Position numbers and translations under genes: made by a program
Shown: positions 1 to 12,113 of the stretch, in pieces
How positions within the stretch are numbered: position 1 is the stretch's first letter
Layout of the letters: each line of letters begins with the position of its first letter
Notes under the pieces: model-generated
Database searches by the model: none
Told to the model about the DNA's origin: nothing
The model's input: the letters and a program-made list of their open reading frames with translations, nothing else
Origin: Acephala macrosclerotiorum
Taxonomy: Eukaryota; Ascomycota; Leotiomycetes; Helotiales; Mollisiaceae
Assembly: GCA_014904845.1 (NCBI GenBank)
Contig: MU119367.1
Span: forward strand, 1-64,000
Length of the DNA: 64,000 nt
Direction: 5' to 3'

Positions 1-300
1 CTTAATCTTTACTAAATACATCTTTTGTACTATTCAGAAATTAAATTAAATGTAAAATGCAAAAGTTGTATGTAGTTAATTATGAAAGAGGAGTAAAATC
101 GCTTAATTTACATATAAATTTATGAAAATTTTAATATTTCCCACTTTACTTATATATAAAACTTGCAATTTAAGATATTAATTTTAGAATTTTTAATATA
201 ATTAAATTTAAATAAATCTTAATCCAATTCTTCAATTTTATAAAATTTTATTAAGAATATGGCGAGTTACTAAATTATAAAAAGAGTAACTTTTGGTGTA
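1..300. other. AT-rich block, no gene
   Basis: This stretch is overwhelmingly A and T, with long runs of taaatt-type sequence. It holds no believable coding frame on either strand. At about 300 it changes abruptly to normal composition. The look is that of a RIP-degraded repeat or AT-isochore edge; with only 300 bases visible, no element can be identified. Confidence 0.7.
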
Positions 301-306
301 AAATGA

Positions 307-681
307 AGGGGTGGGCCGTGTTTGGTGGCCCCAGCTCTTACATCAATCACCTTCATCAGCAAAGGCAGACACGCCACCAACTACAAGCCCTACGACCACA
401 CCTGTCAAGACCTCGGAGACGCCAGCAAAAACGACCTCGAAGACGCTCCCAGCGGCCAAGTCATCAACCAAGTCGAAGAAAAGCGAGATTAAGGCTTTGG
501 CGGCCCCTCTTACACACAATATAAAGCCTCAGCCTGCTCCGAAGGCGCAACCAACTCCGCCAAAAGGATCTGCTTCCAAACTTCAACTTTCTACACCAAA
601 GCCAGCCACGAAGAAGAAGCCATCAAAGATCCACCAGGCGACCCCAGAAAACAATGTTACGCCAGAGCCAGATCCATGTAA
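307..681 (+). pseudogene. 5'-truncated fragment of a small cysteine-containing protein with an in-frame stop
   Basis: The frame starting at 307 looks coding: its third codon positions are mostly C, as in well-expressed fungal genes. It reads through a stretch with NYKPYDHTCQDLGDASKND, meets TAA at 490-492, then continues in the same frame with FGGPSYTQYKASACS, KRICFQTSTFY and CYARARSM before a TAA at 679-681. Upstream the frame ends at the AT-rich block, so no start is visible. The internal TAA could come from CAA by a C-to-T change. A different frame over 311-706 is also open (131 codons, Lys/Pro/Thr-rich), but its third positions are not biased, so I take it as a shadow. The composition would suit a small secreted protein, but no signal peptide is present and no family is recognised. 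The 490 stop could instead sit in an unrecognised intron. Confidence 0.45.
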
Positions 682-1711
682 GTTCTACTTTCTCATTCAT
701 CGATAAGGCTAACGCAATTCAGTTGAATCCCTGTTGAATGAATTCTTCCCTCCACAAACCTCTCCCCCCACCTGCCTCTTTTAAAATACAGACATTCTGG
801 CCAGAAAAACATCTTCATCTGCTTTTCGCGCATCACGGACATTCTCCTTTCAGATGTCTGAGTTCAGGTTGATAGGATAGCGTTGATGAAACTGCTTTTG
901 ACGAACTTTAGACATTCTTCAAGGCACTCGCCACTTTTGAGAGACTAACATTATGGTTATGAAAACATCTCCATCTGCTTTTCGCACTTCTCGGACATTC
1001 TCCTCTATAGAATTCATATGAATACTTAACATCGAGATCTTGGGTAAACCTTCTATGACTCTTTTCATCTGGTGTGATGAAAGTCCGAAGTTACCTCGAA
1101 ATCCGAGACAAGAAGTATGAAGTGAGAATAAGGTTCGAAACTCTCGTCTCCTCTTGTTTCATGCATACACGGCACGACTTGGCCTTGCGAGACCACATGC
1201 CATCCAGGTATCTCCTGGCGGACGTCGGTGTTCTCGGTCTTGTCAGAGGCAGATCATGCCGAGCTCTTAGATTCAGCCTTGGAAGTCTATTCTCGAGAGT
1301 TTGTATGCTATCCAAAAGATAGTAGCAGTTGGAGATCATTTGTTTCATAGAAACTCTCTATGATCAACCAGATTGATGTCACGAAGTATTTCCATGGAAG
1401 TCAATGAAAATAGAGCTTGCAAGCCACCTGAAGTCTGAAGATGTCCTGACAGGTGTGCCATCATGCATTCATAGCATCGTGACATCTTCTGTACTCGCAT
1501 CGTATTGTATGTCCCCTCCAAGAGTAAACTCCATACACTCTTGTACTCTCGTATCTATGCCCATTGTATGTCCCCTCCAAGAGTAAACTCCATACACTCT
1601 TGTACTCTCGTATCTATGCCCATCATATCGTTCCGAAATCATTACTTTATCCTAGTGTTGTATAACGCCCTTTTTCTACCCAATATCCCATATATCCCAC
1701 ACCAAAACAAC
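682..1711. other. intergenic, no gene seen
   Basis: Gene-free stretch downstream of the fragment and downstream of atg5. Short frames at 1074-1348 on both strands lack coding bias. The only structure seen is the 59-bp tandem duplication at 1504-1622. Confidence 0.6.
1504..1622. repeat. 59-bp perfect tandem duplication (two copies)
   Basis: The unit beginning attgtatgtcccctccaaga is repeated once, head to tail, with a period of 59 bases and no visible mismatch. It lies about 90 bp beyond the atg5 stop codon and has no coding capacity. The identity of the copies suggests a recent event. Confidence 0.95.
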
Positions 1712-2617
1712 TTAAGCATCTATCATCAAAACCCCCAAATGCACCCATCCATCCGCGTAAGCCGCCTCCCTCATAATCTCCTCCAACGGCGCCCCGAACG
1801 GAACCGGGGCACCATGCAATATCGGCTCCGCTAATATCGCATCTCTGCGACTTGGAAACAGACTTGGAAGAAGAGTATTTAAGGCTGAGCCGAGGGTTTG
1901 GACCTCGCGACGCTCGGTGAGGGGTGTGATTAGGGATTGGATTATTTTGATGGAGCCAGTGTCGTTCGAGGGGTTGGAGGAGGAGGGTGAGGAGGGGATG
2001 TAGATTCGAAGGGGGATGTGCTTTAGTGGTGTGGGTGGGTTGAGGAGGATGGAGTTTATGCGGGAGAAGGAGGCGTAGTCGTCTGTGAGTGAATTGTTAG
2101 TAAATTTTGTAGCTTGAAAGACCGTAGACGGCAAGGAGATTAAGATGCGCCCTGCAGATTCGCGACGGACCGAAGAGAACTCACTATCTTGTACCGCGTT
2201 CCACAATTGTGTGGAGTGTTCCTTCGACATGGACATGATCCCTTTCGCAGTCCCATTCCGTATGAAATCTGCCTTGCAACGAGTCAGTACATTGTCTCGG
2301 CAAGACCGAGCTGACAAACAAACCTCTTTCACACTGTTCATGAATGTGTCATGGATATCGAATAGCGGCCCGTCTCCAAGCGTGAGTCGCCATGGGAGCT
2401 CGGGTTGATAGAGATCACATAATAGTCCGACGGGGAGGTTCTTGAGCAGGATTCCCTCGTAGGAGAAGCTTGTCGCGGGGCCGAAGAACGAGGTCAATCG
2501 TGGGAGAAGGAGCGGTAGATATGAGAGCCGTGGAACCTGTATGAGGTACGGAGTCGGCGACAACGAGGGATGTGTGATATGCAGTGGAATGGTGGCATCC
2601 CAAATCTGTGACTGCAT
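1712..2617 (-). CDS. autophagy protein Atg5 (three exons)
   Basis: Atg5 is the acceptor of the ubiquitin-like Atg12; with Atg16 it forms the E3-like complex that lipidates Atg8 at the phagophore. Exons on the minus strand: 2617-2324, 2272-2185 and 2082-1712, giving about 250 residues. The N-terminus (IWDATIPLHITHPS, then PRLSYLPLLLPRL, FSYEGILLKNLPVGLL, LPWRL) is the classic Atg5 UFD-1 region. The middle carries KGIMSMSKEHSTQLWNAVQD followed by the expected NDYASFSRIN across intron 2, then LKHIPLRIYIP. The C-terminus ends in an Atg5-like YADGWVHLGVLMI. Both introns (51 and 102 nt) are multiples of three without stops, so an unspliced reading gives 301 residues; the family pattern needs them removed. 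The acceptor lysine for Atg12 should lie in the FIRNG region, where K is not obvious. Somewhat short for a fungal Atg5. Confidence 0.92.
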   Translation of the reverse strand: MQSQIWDATIPLHITHPSLSPTPYLIQVPRLSYLPLLLPRLTSFFGPATSFSYEGILLKNLPVGLLCDLYQPELPWRLTLGDGPLFDIHDTFMNSVKEVCLSARSCRDNVLTRCKADFIRNGTAKGIMSMSKEHSTQLWNAVQDSEFSSVRRESAGRILISLPSTVFQATKFTNNSLTDDYASFSRINSILLNPPTPLKHIPLRIYIPSSPSSSNPSNDTGSIKIIQSLITPLTERREVQTLGSALNTLLPSLFPSRRDAILAEPILHGAPVPFGAPLEEIMREAAYADGWVHLGVLMIDA

Positions 2618-4367
2618 GTTGGTGGTGCTGAAACGGCGTCGATGAGTGTGGATGTTGTGGCTAAGAGAATGTGTGGCTGGCCTTGCGGCGCGGCTGAGGT
2701 CGCTAGTTCTTAAAGGGGTTTAGCGAGTACGAGGCTGGGATGTGGACGTTTTCTCGAAGGAGTTGTGCTCCACCTGTCGTGCATAACTATCCTCCCACCT
2801 TCCGCACGAGGAAAAGAGAAACCTGTGTCTTCTCCACTTTTTTCTTCATCGGAGCCGATACTTGGTTTGGAAAACCTTCAAGTGGAGCCGCGATGAGTCG
2901 GTCGCCCTCCGGTTTCCCCTGCATGCGGTGTCGAGAAGGAGGATCGTTTGATTCATGTTCGTCTTGGGTCCACGTGGAGAAGGATGAACTTTCGTTTTTG
3001 CGAACCTGTCAGAATGAGTCTGCCGCCGTTATCCCCAAAGCAAGTCTTGCTTTCAAGTGACAAACTCTTGTCATCCTTCAAGGCTTCCTCGTTTCTACAA
3101 GGATGGGGCTGACGCAGAGTCGGGGAGGATGATTATGCATGGGGCCTCTCAGCTAGAAGTCAACATTGTGGAAAGAGCACCCTATGAAAAATTCAATAGG
3201 AGCTCTGCTTTACTAGAGTCTGGAGCTGAGATAGATTTCCAAACTCCAAGCCAGCCGAATGCTCTTGCTAGGATGTTCAAGTCGATTGTTACTGCCCAAC
3301 CTCGCCATCCGTCCACTTCTTACAAATATCTCACAAACCAGGCTTTACGATTTTAGGTCCCAAAGACCAGGTTCATTTCGCAGTTGCTAGACCATTCAAG
3401 ATAAGCGACCCGCTCGATCACAAGCCGTTACGGAAAGCTTCCAAACAATTTCTAGCCCGCCTCTTGATGCTCAACTTCTAACGTGAAGTGTATAACCCTC
3501 CATGTAGCTAACTCGATGCATAAGCACTAGACGTGCATTTCAATTTCCACGCACTGGTGTGCGCGTCTAGTCATGCGCAAAACTACAAATCTGAAAGAGA
3601 CAATCCTGCGCAGACGACGCTTTTGGCGTATAGCTTCTTGATCAAACCAGCTAACACATCCTTGGACGAGACACCGATGCAAGTTGACAGCGGCCCGGAT
3701 ATGCTCGTGAGCCTCCTTATCTTAATCTTCATCTCCACCAATTGTATTCTTTCCCCTTGCCGTCGCCCTAGCAAGATATGAAACATTTGATAGGTGAGGA
3801 GCTCCGAGTCGTTCGCTTCGAGTCAACATGCATGGCTCAAAATAAGCTAATCGACGCGGGCCATTCCCATCGTAGGGATGATGGCTGGGTTCACACGTGT
3901 GGCCAAGGAGATGAGTTTCACAATTTGCCCAATGGCATGACGAAGCCTTCGTCCGGAAGTAGGAAGAAGTTCTCAAAGAATCCTCAAGTGGACTTCGTGG
4001 GCTTCTTTGTGTCAAGTTTGGCCCTGGTTTGGAAATGTGTGGGAGACCTCTGACATGGATGAAGGACAGGCCTGCATCGGTCATCGATCTGTCAATGGCT
4101 ATTTTCGCTCGGTACCTGATCTGATGTCGGCCGGCCTTCCGTCCTCCTGGAGCTAGGACAAGAGAATGGTCCCTACAACCTTGCCTCAGATCTGTGTTTT
4201 TTCTTTTCTATCCCATCTTTCCCCGGCTGCTTCCGTTCTTGCCTCTGCTTGCAGTTTTCGTTGTTGATCTTGAAGATGAAGAATCCAGGTCCTTGGTAGA
4301 GCCTCATCTTAACTGCACAGACCCGAATGAACTGAACAACATCTGACTGGGTGCCTCTCGGTCATCA
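2618..4367. other. intergenic, no gene seen
   Basis: Between the start of atg5 and the multi-TM gene. Frames at 2740-3060, 3057-3356 and 3722-4084 (minus) are under 125 codons, lack biased third positions and match no family I recognise. The upstream regions of both genes must lie here. Confidence 0.5.
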
Positions 4368-6220
4368 ATGGCGCCTGGAATTCCAAGTCAGGCTGTTTGG
4401 GCATCAGTCATTGTACTGATTTACTCTTCAATATGCCTCTCGTTGAGCACGATGTTGACCTGCTTGCTCATCACTTTTGGAGAGTCGTGGTCATGTAAAT
4501 ACACTTACTCTTGTAGTAGATATCAGCTAACTTTTGAACAGATGTAACCATACTCTCGGGATTCACGGCTCTTAGTACTGCAGCGTCGATCGCTCAACAA
4601 TTCCACTATGCCACATCTTGGGTGATAATCAAGCAAGCGCAGTTCGACAAAGCAGTATTGGCCTTGACGCACAAGGGATTGGCTTTTGGAGGTGCTGCTC
4701 AGATCGTTGATCAGATCCTATACTTCATTCGTAAGATTGGAATCCACTGGGGAGAACGAGTACTAACCATATCACAGAGTTCTATTGCTACAATGTCATG
4801 TCATTGAACATCTTGTTTTGGTACATCCAACCATGATTGCTCGAGAACATATGCTAACTTTTGAATAGGACGGTAGCGCTCTTCACCGGATCCTGGGGAA
4901 TCCGCTTAAAATGGCTTGGGGATTGGCATGAGCGTGTAGCACCAATATCAAAGGTCTTTTCAGTCCTGTTTCCAGGACTGATAGTTGGTCTATTGAATGT
5001 GACTGCCATTCAAGATAACGCTGGCGTATTCATCTTCATTTCATACATCGTCAGTACGTACAATCTTGAAAGTGTGTTGAAGGAATGCCTTTGCTAACAG
5101 CCTTAGTGTTCAGCAGTTTATCTATGGGCAGTATTCTGCTTGTATTAATCTTGTATAAATACATGAAGACTCGTCGTTTGGTATCTGGATACTCGAGAAG
5201 AGGACGCTGGTGGGCTTCTGGGAGTTCCAAGGACAGGAGTGAGAATAGAAGTGGGAACGATATCGGCGCAGGCTACACAGCAGAATCGGGTGTTGCTTCT
5301 TCCACTAGAAGATCAATATATGATCGAGCATTGGTGACTCGGTTCACCATTGGCTTCGTCATTCTTGCGTACGTCCCACACTTCAGGAAAGAAGAGTTCA
5401 TTCTAACTCTTCAAGCTTGTTCGAGGTCGCAACCATCGTCTTCACCCTCTTTCAAGCAAACAACAATGCCGCAATCGCCGCCTCGGGAAAACCGAACCAC
5501 AGCGTTTCAAACACCATCAGCGATATTCTCCTGTTCGTTCCAGGTGTAACGGCCTCACTTGTGGCATTCCTTGTATTCGGAACGACCAAGAACTGGCGCC
5601 AATATCGAGACCTAGTGGTTGGAGGTTGTGGGATCAGGAAAAAGATGCTCGTAAAGAAGGTCCGCAGAGCCGAAGAATCCGCTCGCGTTCGCACTCAAGG
5701 GCTCGAGTTCGAGCGACTCCCAAGTCTGCAAAAGAGTCCTTCGGAAGAGGAGAGGAAGAAGGGAAAAGAGGCTGTTGATAGAGTGAGGATGTTTGTGAAG
5801 GAAATCGGACCTCGTGATGATTCTTCGAACGAGGGAGAAGGATCTGGTACTTCAGGTTCAAGAGTAGAGACCGAAGCACGAGTGGTACAATTCCATCGAC
5901 CGATGCCGTCGCTCACATACTCGAACAAAAGCACCGTAGACCCGATGTCTCCCATCTCTCCAAAGTCCCGCTCAAGACAAAACACCGTAACAGCCATCTC
6001 TCCAGCCTATCTCAGCCACTCTCGACACAACACCTCAAATACGATTGAAGCCGGTCTCTCATTTGAACCAGAAGATCAAGTAATTCAGTACGAAAGGCCA
6101 GAGAGCCAACAGCAAGGGCATTCAAGACAGACTTCAGAGGAACCAAGGAGGTTCGTGATGGAGCGATTGCCACCACAGCACAAACAGAAAGACTTCCTCG
6201 AGTCAGACTCTAGTGAATGA
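4368..6220 (+). CDS. multi-pass (about seven TM) fungal membrane protein of unknown function
   Basis: Six exons join cleanly: 4368-4494, 4542-4730, 4778-4820, 4869-5053, 5101-5368 and 5416-6220, giving 538 residues. The start ATG at 4368 precedes a hydrophobic segment (VWASVIVLIYSSICLSLSTM). Further hydrophobic helices follow: YVTILSGFTALSTAAS, FYCYNVMSLNILFWTVALF, VFSVLFPGLIVGLL, FIFISYIV, SMGSILLVLILY, and near residue 300 LFEVATIVFTLF and VPGVTASLVAFLVF. The layout is about seven helices then a 230-residue hydrophilic Ser/Arg-rich cytoplasmic tail. The topology resembles fungal 7-TM receptors or PTH11-type proteins, but I see no CFEM or Rhodopsin-like signature, so no function is assigned. 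All five introns are 47-48 nt, which supports the model. It stands alone, with large gaps on both sides. Confidence 0.8.
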
Positions 6221-9200
6221 TTCAAGCTGACTTTGTGCGCGAAGATGGAGTAGATCCCAAAGCCCGATTGATGATATCGAGCTCGAGTCGTTCCCTCCTA
6301 ATCCGAAACGCAATACAATTTGGCCCAGAGCAGATGGATGAAGAGCAAAATTCGAAACGCAAAAGGCATTGACGAAGCATCAAGATTGGAAGCATACCAG
6401 CAGCAGCTGAGATTCGGAAGACTGGCAAAGGGAAGAGAAGAAAAACCGCTTGCTTCTATCCATCTTGGATGTATTCGATAGCCTGACGGATCTTCGAAGA
6501 GATGAAAGACGAACTATGACTTCACAGTCCAAGCTCTCCATTGCAGAGATCGAGGTCAAGACTCTGACAAATGATGGAGAATGACTTGGTTGTAAGCTTC
6601 GTCACTCCCTGAGTGGCAACAAATCCCATCTGACAATCCTTTGTCGTCAGAATGTCGACAACTGACCCAGAACCTACACTTCGGCGACGCTCAGATGGCC
6701 AAAGCGTCTCATGATCCGCGATGCAGGAATGCGGTCGGCGACTATAACGGATCAACGACCGATGGTCATCATCTAGAGTATGCACGGCACAGATCCGACG
6801 CGAGTTGAACGATTAGGGCTTGCGAGGTTGCGGTGTTACATCGTTGTTGAATCCTATTGGAAGGCGCACTATCTGGATGATCCGAAAGAGTGGATGATGG
6901 TGAACCTAATAGCAACGACTTCGCTATCGTCTTGTTCTCAGTTTTCTCCCAATTTTTGACCAAGCTGAGGGTACGAAACGGCATGAGAATGAAAAAGTTT
7001 GGAAACCTACGAGTTTTAAGTTTCGGGAGGATATTCGGACTTTTAATGAGAGGGGGGAACTTCCGTATGCTTTCCCGACGAAGAAATCGTAAGGCAAGGC
7101 ATTAGGAAAGGAGAGTGACATCCAAGGATGCAACGAACTCTCTTGGCAGTTGGAACTAAAAGCCACTGTATCCAGACCATCTCGTTCTAGATGGAAATTC
7201 TCCATAGTCTCTTGTGCTTTGTATCGAAAAGAATCGAAGCCTCCTCACCATAGTGAGTTTAGAGTTTAAAAGGGGGAAAGCCACATCTAGCTCTTTACAA
7301 GCAAGCGCTTACCGAGAAACCTTAATTTCAAGCCATTTCCTCCTCTCCTCCAATCTGCTTTCGTTATTCGTATCCCCTGATCGTTTCGTATTTGCAACAT
7401 GCGTTTTGAGCAGGGCTTGAGAACTGGTTCAGCCGCAGTTGGCTTAGAAATTTCCGCATTCGGGTGCAGTGGGGCCCTGAGGATCAATCTTTAGCTGGGG
7501 AAGTGACCTTCCGCAAGGACATTTTGGCATTTCATTGGTGACGGGGAAGGTGTTTCCGCTACACGATTTAAGGTTTTCGGGGAACTGGGGGTGCAGCTCC
7601 TTCCTGGATTTGGTGGCGTTGGGCTGCGTTCCAGCAGCCTGGCTCAACGATAGTTTTGGCCAATTCTTGATCGATTTCGATTCGATTTGATCTGATGCAT
7701 GCCATGGCCTTGGTTCTGGACTCGAGAAACCTTGAGGTCTTTTGCATTCCAAATTGTTTTTGTTTTTTTCTTGCTAGGGGCCTTTTGTTTTGAAATTCTG
7801 CAGTGATGGGTTCAACGTCGCAGAGCTCGCGGGAAGTTCTCCCCGGCCCGTCACTGGTTCCCGTTAGTTGGTTGATCAGCTCTCCTTTTCTTTTTTTCTG
7901 TATGACGAGGCTCAGCTGGGGAATCATTGAGTCCCCGCCGAAGCCAGTATTGATCGTGGCATGCACAATCTGGAATCTGCGTTCTGCACAAGATTTTTCA
8001 GGGGTTTTTCTGTTATCGGATCTGCGGATTGAGATGGCGGTATGAGCACGGCTTTTTGGAATTGTCTTGATTGAGACCGGAGGACAAGGGTTCAGGGGAT
8101 TGCTTTTCGAGATTTCCTATTTCAGTCCTCCCAGTTAGTTTCAGTAATCTGGATTAACTTGCGGAGTTTGACGGGCATTGCGTATCAGTTTGCCGGAGAC
8201 TTTATGTATTTGTTCTTAGCCCGATGAAGGTAGAGACAAGGTTCTTTACTCAACAATATCAAGAGCACGTCTTACATCATGAACATTGAAGAGCCTAGCC
8301 TCTATCTAGCATTGATTTGCGAGGCCGTCCTTGATGCCACTCTATTCCTGACTTCTGCGACCATGCAGCGTTGGCTGCGGCAGTACATTGCGAGAGTACC
8401 TGGACAGACATTGGAGTCAAATATGCAGGAAAAGTTGCTTGCATGCGGGTTTTGGGGGGGGAGGGGCGGGCTTTCCTCGATTACAGGTTCAAATCCCTCG
8501 ATTCTCGAGGAATTCTTCTGCAAGGTGTAGTCTTATGTGCTGCTGAATTTGGCGATGCGATGCGATGCTCGCTTCGTCCTCGCTTCCCCTTTTCGCCTTG
8601 AATTTGGCCGAAAGTGCCATTCTCCCAACGTGCAAAATAAGCGTCACAGCGTGAAGTATGCAATTCCCCTGGTACCAGAAGTACTTTGAAAATGAAGCTA
8701 GAAATGGATGTAGAACAGAATATCGTACAAACTTCCTTTCTACTTCTTATCCTTTGCGCCATATCCTTGGGTTCCAGTACTCTGTTGTGTGTCACTTTTC
8801 ATTCGAAAAGCACGAATTATCTTCAAATTAGAAGGTACTTTCACCCTTAGGCGCTCAACCAATAAATGTATATTAAGACGTTTGAAAGTTCAATTTCTTT
8901 CCCCTGGAGAGGGATAGAATTTGAGGCTTACGCAATGCTTGTCGACCGGCAACTTTGTCTTCAAGAGCTCTTAACCAACGTCACTTATCAGCTCTGGAAC
9001 TCGTCACCGGGAAGCGCTAATCCTTCTCCGATGCTTCAAGCTCTCTTGTGCGTCTACATTCTCGACATTGGTCTCAAATCATTCCCTTCTGCACGTGACC
9101 GACCACCTGTGAAGCACTTCAGGTTCGCATACATTGCAATAAAGAGATCGTTCGAGATCAGGGTTGTGATTCGAGCAAATTCTCCCAAGCTGAGCTATCG

Positions 9201-10365
9201 ATATATTGCAACTAGCAAGTCGGCAAACCTTTGACCATGAGAAACAATAGCGGGGAGTTGTTGCAGGGTATGGACATCTCAAAGCTTAGGATAACTTGCG
9301 ACAATCATACTCTGCTTTATACGGTCCAGCTCGGAGGTCACTCTTGTTTTTCAAGCGCCGTGAGCAGAATATCAAAGCGCAGAGGTAGAGATCAAAACGC
9401 ATAACGTTGACTTAAGAGAAGCTGGTCTCACCATCTTGGCGGCTTAACATAACCTAGAACAGAAACAACATCATGATCGACATGGAGGATTGTATTGAGC
9501 CGATAATCAAGCAAATAATCCCCCTTGGAGATCTCTTGTTCGAGGATATCTCTCAATTTAAAGTGACAACATCGTCTAGAACACTGATACTTTCCAAATG
9601 CTTCACATGAAAGATGCAGTCAATAGCTCCTCTATTCGTGCAAATTGATATGCCGTGCATATGCACTGTGAAGCATTGCTTGAATTTCATGCGGGTGGAT
9701 AACCAAAAGAGTCAACCGTCACCGCCTCAAAACTAGCACGCTTCTACTGAGAATTTGATTGTCCGTTTCGGCATATAAAGCTCAGCTCAACGGCTAACCC
9801 ATAGTCCGTAAAGCGAGGGCACGAACAGAACAATATCAGGAGATGCTTGCGCTTCTGAAGATTTTGAAGCGCGCGTGAAAATTTCAATCGCGAAGAGAAG
9901 ATCTTTCTCTCCACATCGGCCAGCGTCACGACGCGGCGAAGGGAATTAATTGCCCGGGTATACGGCACCGCCATCTCAACGGCGCTCACCACCTTTTACA
10001 AAAGTGGCAAGCCAACATCAGCCAGCAAATCAGAGCAGATCTTTTGTACAAATAAGCTTGAACTCGGCGGCGCTCCGAAGATTAAGCTTTTCCTTTTTCA
10101 CTCATAGGACCACAAAAAAGTCCTGAAGTCTTCAATGACAGTTGGTCTAAGGGCCGATAGTCGGACGACGATATATGGATTTTGACTCATTCCTTTCCTT
10201 TATTATATCTTCAATCGCTCACCTTTGAATGTTGCCAAAGCGATCACTAAGGAATTGTTCAACCGTGGCCTTTTATGAGCTCGGAGGAAGTTTACAATTG
10301 CCACATTCTTTTATCATATCATGATATTGTACTTCGGAGATCTGAATTGATTCTACTTCTGCATT
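6221..10365. other. 4.1-kb gene-poor stretch
   Basis: No frame here has the length, codon bias or splice structure of a gene. The longest candidate (7568-7966, minus, 132 codons) has no biased third positions. Small points are a G-rich run at about 8452-8470 and, just upstream of the transporter, an AT-rich tattatatctt at about 10200 that could serve as a core promoter. Confidence 0.5.
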
Positions 10366-12023
10366 ATGTCTCAGAACCACCATGAAGATCACTCTGAAAG
10401 ATCCTCGCAAGAAAACCCTCCAGATGATATATCCATTCGATCTGTGAGCACGTCCGAGGAGAGGCCCGATCTCACGCGACTTGAATCTCATATTTCGACG
10501 CACGATGCTCCTATGCAACATTACTCCTCATATGTTGAGGTACCTGACGAGGTATATGACCGCTTGAAGCCATCAAGCAAACTGGTCATTGTGGCTCTTC
10601 TATCTTGCTGCTCTTTCTTAGCTCCAATCTCATCAACCACCATCTTGGCAGCTGTACCAGAAGTAGCAGCAACATACAACAGCACTGGCACAATCATCAA
10701 CTTGAGCAATGCCCTGTACATGCTTTTCATGGGGGTCTCTCCCTGTTTCTGGGGGCCACTAAGTCAAGTATATGGTCGAAGATGGGTATGCCAACTCTCA
10801 TTCAGCCTCCCCCACCTCTGCAGCACTTACCCGTCAAATAGATCTGTCTAATCACAGCCCTCCTCTTCTGCTGCTGCTCCCTTGGCACTGCCCTCTCACC
10901 AAACCTCGCCTCTTACTACATCTTCCGAATCCTCACCGCGTTCGAAGGAACGTCTTTCCTGAACGTCGGAGCCTCTTGCATCGGAGATATCTACCGCCCC
11001 CAAGAACGCGCTACGGCCATGGGCTGGTTCCTCTCTGGAACACTGATTGGTCCAGCCTTAGGCCCTTTCATTGGAGGAATAATCGTCACTTTCACGTCCT
11101 GGCGTGTGATCTTCTATCTACAGACCGCTTTGGCAGGTGTAGCTCTCATCGGAGCCTATTTCCTTTTGCCAGAGACAGCACATCATATGAAGAAAGATGA
11201 TATCACAGGACTTCCGATGAAAGCTAAGGCGAAAGTGCTTTGGGGAATGCTGAATCCATGGAGAGTGGTTAGGTTGTATAAATATCCAAATCTGATCATG
11301 GTTGCGTTGGCTTCTAGCAGTTTGGTGTGGAATATGTATTCCCTGTTGACGCCGATTCGGTATGTATTGAATCCTCGCTTCAATCTCACTACTCCGATAC
11401 AGAGTGGGTTGTTCTACCTCGCGCCTGGGTGTGGGTATATACTTGGGACGTTCTTCGGAGGTAGATACGCAGACTATATCACGGTGTCCTGGACGGCTAA
11501 ACGAGGAGGGGTTCGAGTGCCTGAAGACAGGCTGAGATCTGCGATTCCCTTTCTTGGGATTGCAATTCCAGGTGCGATGGTGATATACGGATGGTCTGTC
11601 GAGAAAAGGGTTGGAGGTGTTGCGTTGCCTGTCATCATGATGTTCTGTCAAGGCGTGGCGCAGCTCTTTTGCTTTCCCAGTCTGAATACCTATTGCTTGG
11701 ATGTGATGCAGAGCCATTCAGCTGAGGTCATTGCGGGAAATTATATGATTCGATACCTATTTGCTGCGTTGGGGAGTGCGTTGGTGTTGCCGGCGATTGA
11801 GAAGATAGGCGTAGGGTGGTTCTCGACTATCAGTGCGGGATTCCTGGTGGTAAGTGCCTTGGCTACGCTGTCAGCGGTTATATGGGGGAGGAAATGGAGG
11901 GATGGAGTTGATAAGAAGAGACGAACGAAGAGAGATATGCAGCATGAGACTGGGGAATTGGGAGAGAAGAGTGAGAAAGGAACACCAGTGGTTGTCGACA
12001 AAAAGGAAAAGCACATTGTTTGA
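10366..12023 (+). CDS. MFS transporter, DHA1 family (QDR/Aqr1-Dtr1-like)
   Basis: A 12-TM proton antiporter that probably exports drugs, organic acids or amines across the plasma membrane. Exons 10366-10785 and 10842-12023 give 533 residues; the 56-nt intron starts exactly after the motif-A tryptophan and uses the second of two possible AGs (ending at 10841), which keeps the frame. A Ser/Glu-rich N-terminal tail of about 65 residues precedes TM1. Motif A reads WGPLSQVYGRRW, followed by the DHA1 motif-C-like GPALGPFIGGI after TM4 and a PETAHHM segment before the central loop. The second half shows LFYLAPGCGYILGTFFGGRY and a late GNYMIRYLFAALGSALVLP, both typical of QDR-type carriers. The cytoplasmic C-terminus is Lys-rich. 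It converges on the CSA gene with only 90 bp between stop codons. Substrate cannot be inferred. Confidence 0.9.
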
Positions 12024-12113
12024 TGTGGAAGGGCAGTAGCCAGAAGCTCTCTTAAAAGTCCATATTTGCATCGGACGATGATTCAGAAGCATAGAATAAT
12101 ACCCAAATGGAGA

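Noticed and set aside
311..706. 131-codon Lys/Pro/Thr-rich open frame
   Set aside because: Its third positions show no bias, while the other frame over the same bases is strongly C-ending; it is most likely a shadow of the broken gene.
7568..7966. 132-codon minus-strand frame
   Set aside because: No codon bias, no recognisable domain and no splice partners.
8484..8500. tRNA B-box-like GGTTCAAATCC
   Set aside because: The flanking bases do not form a T-stem or acceptor stem, and no A-box or anticodon arm lies upstream.
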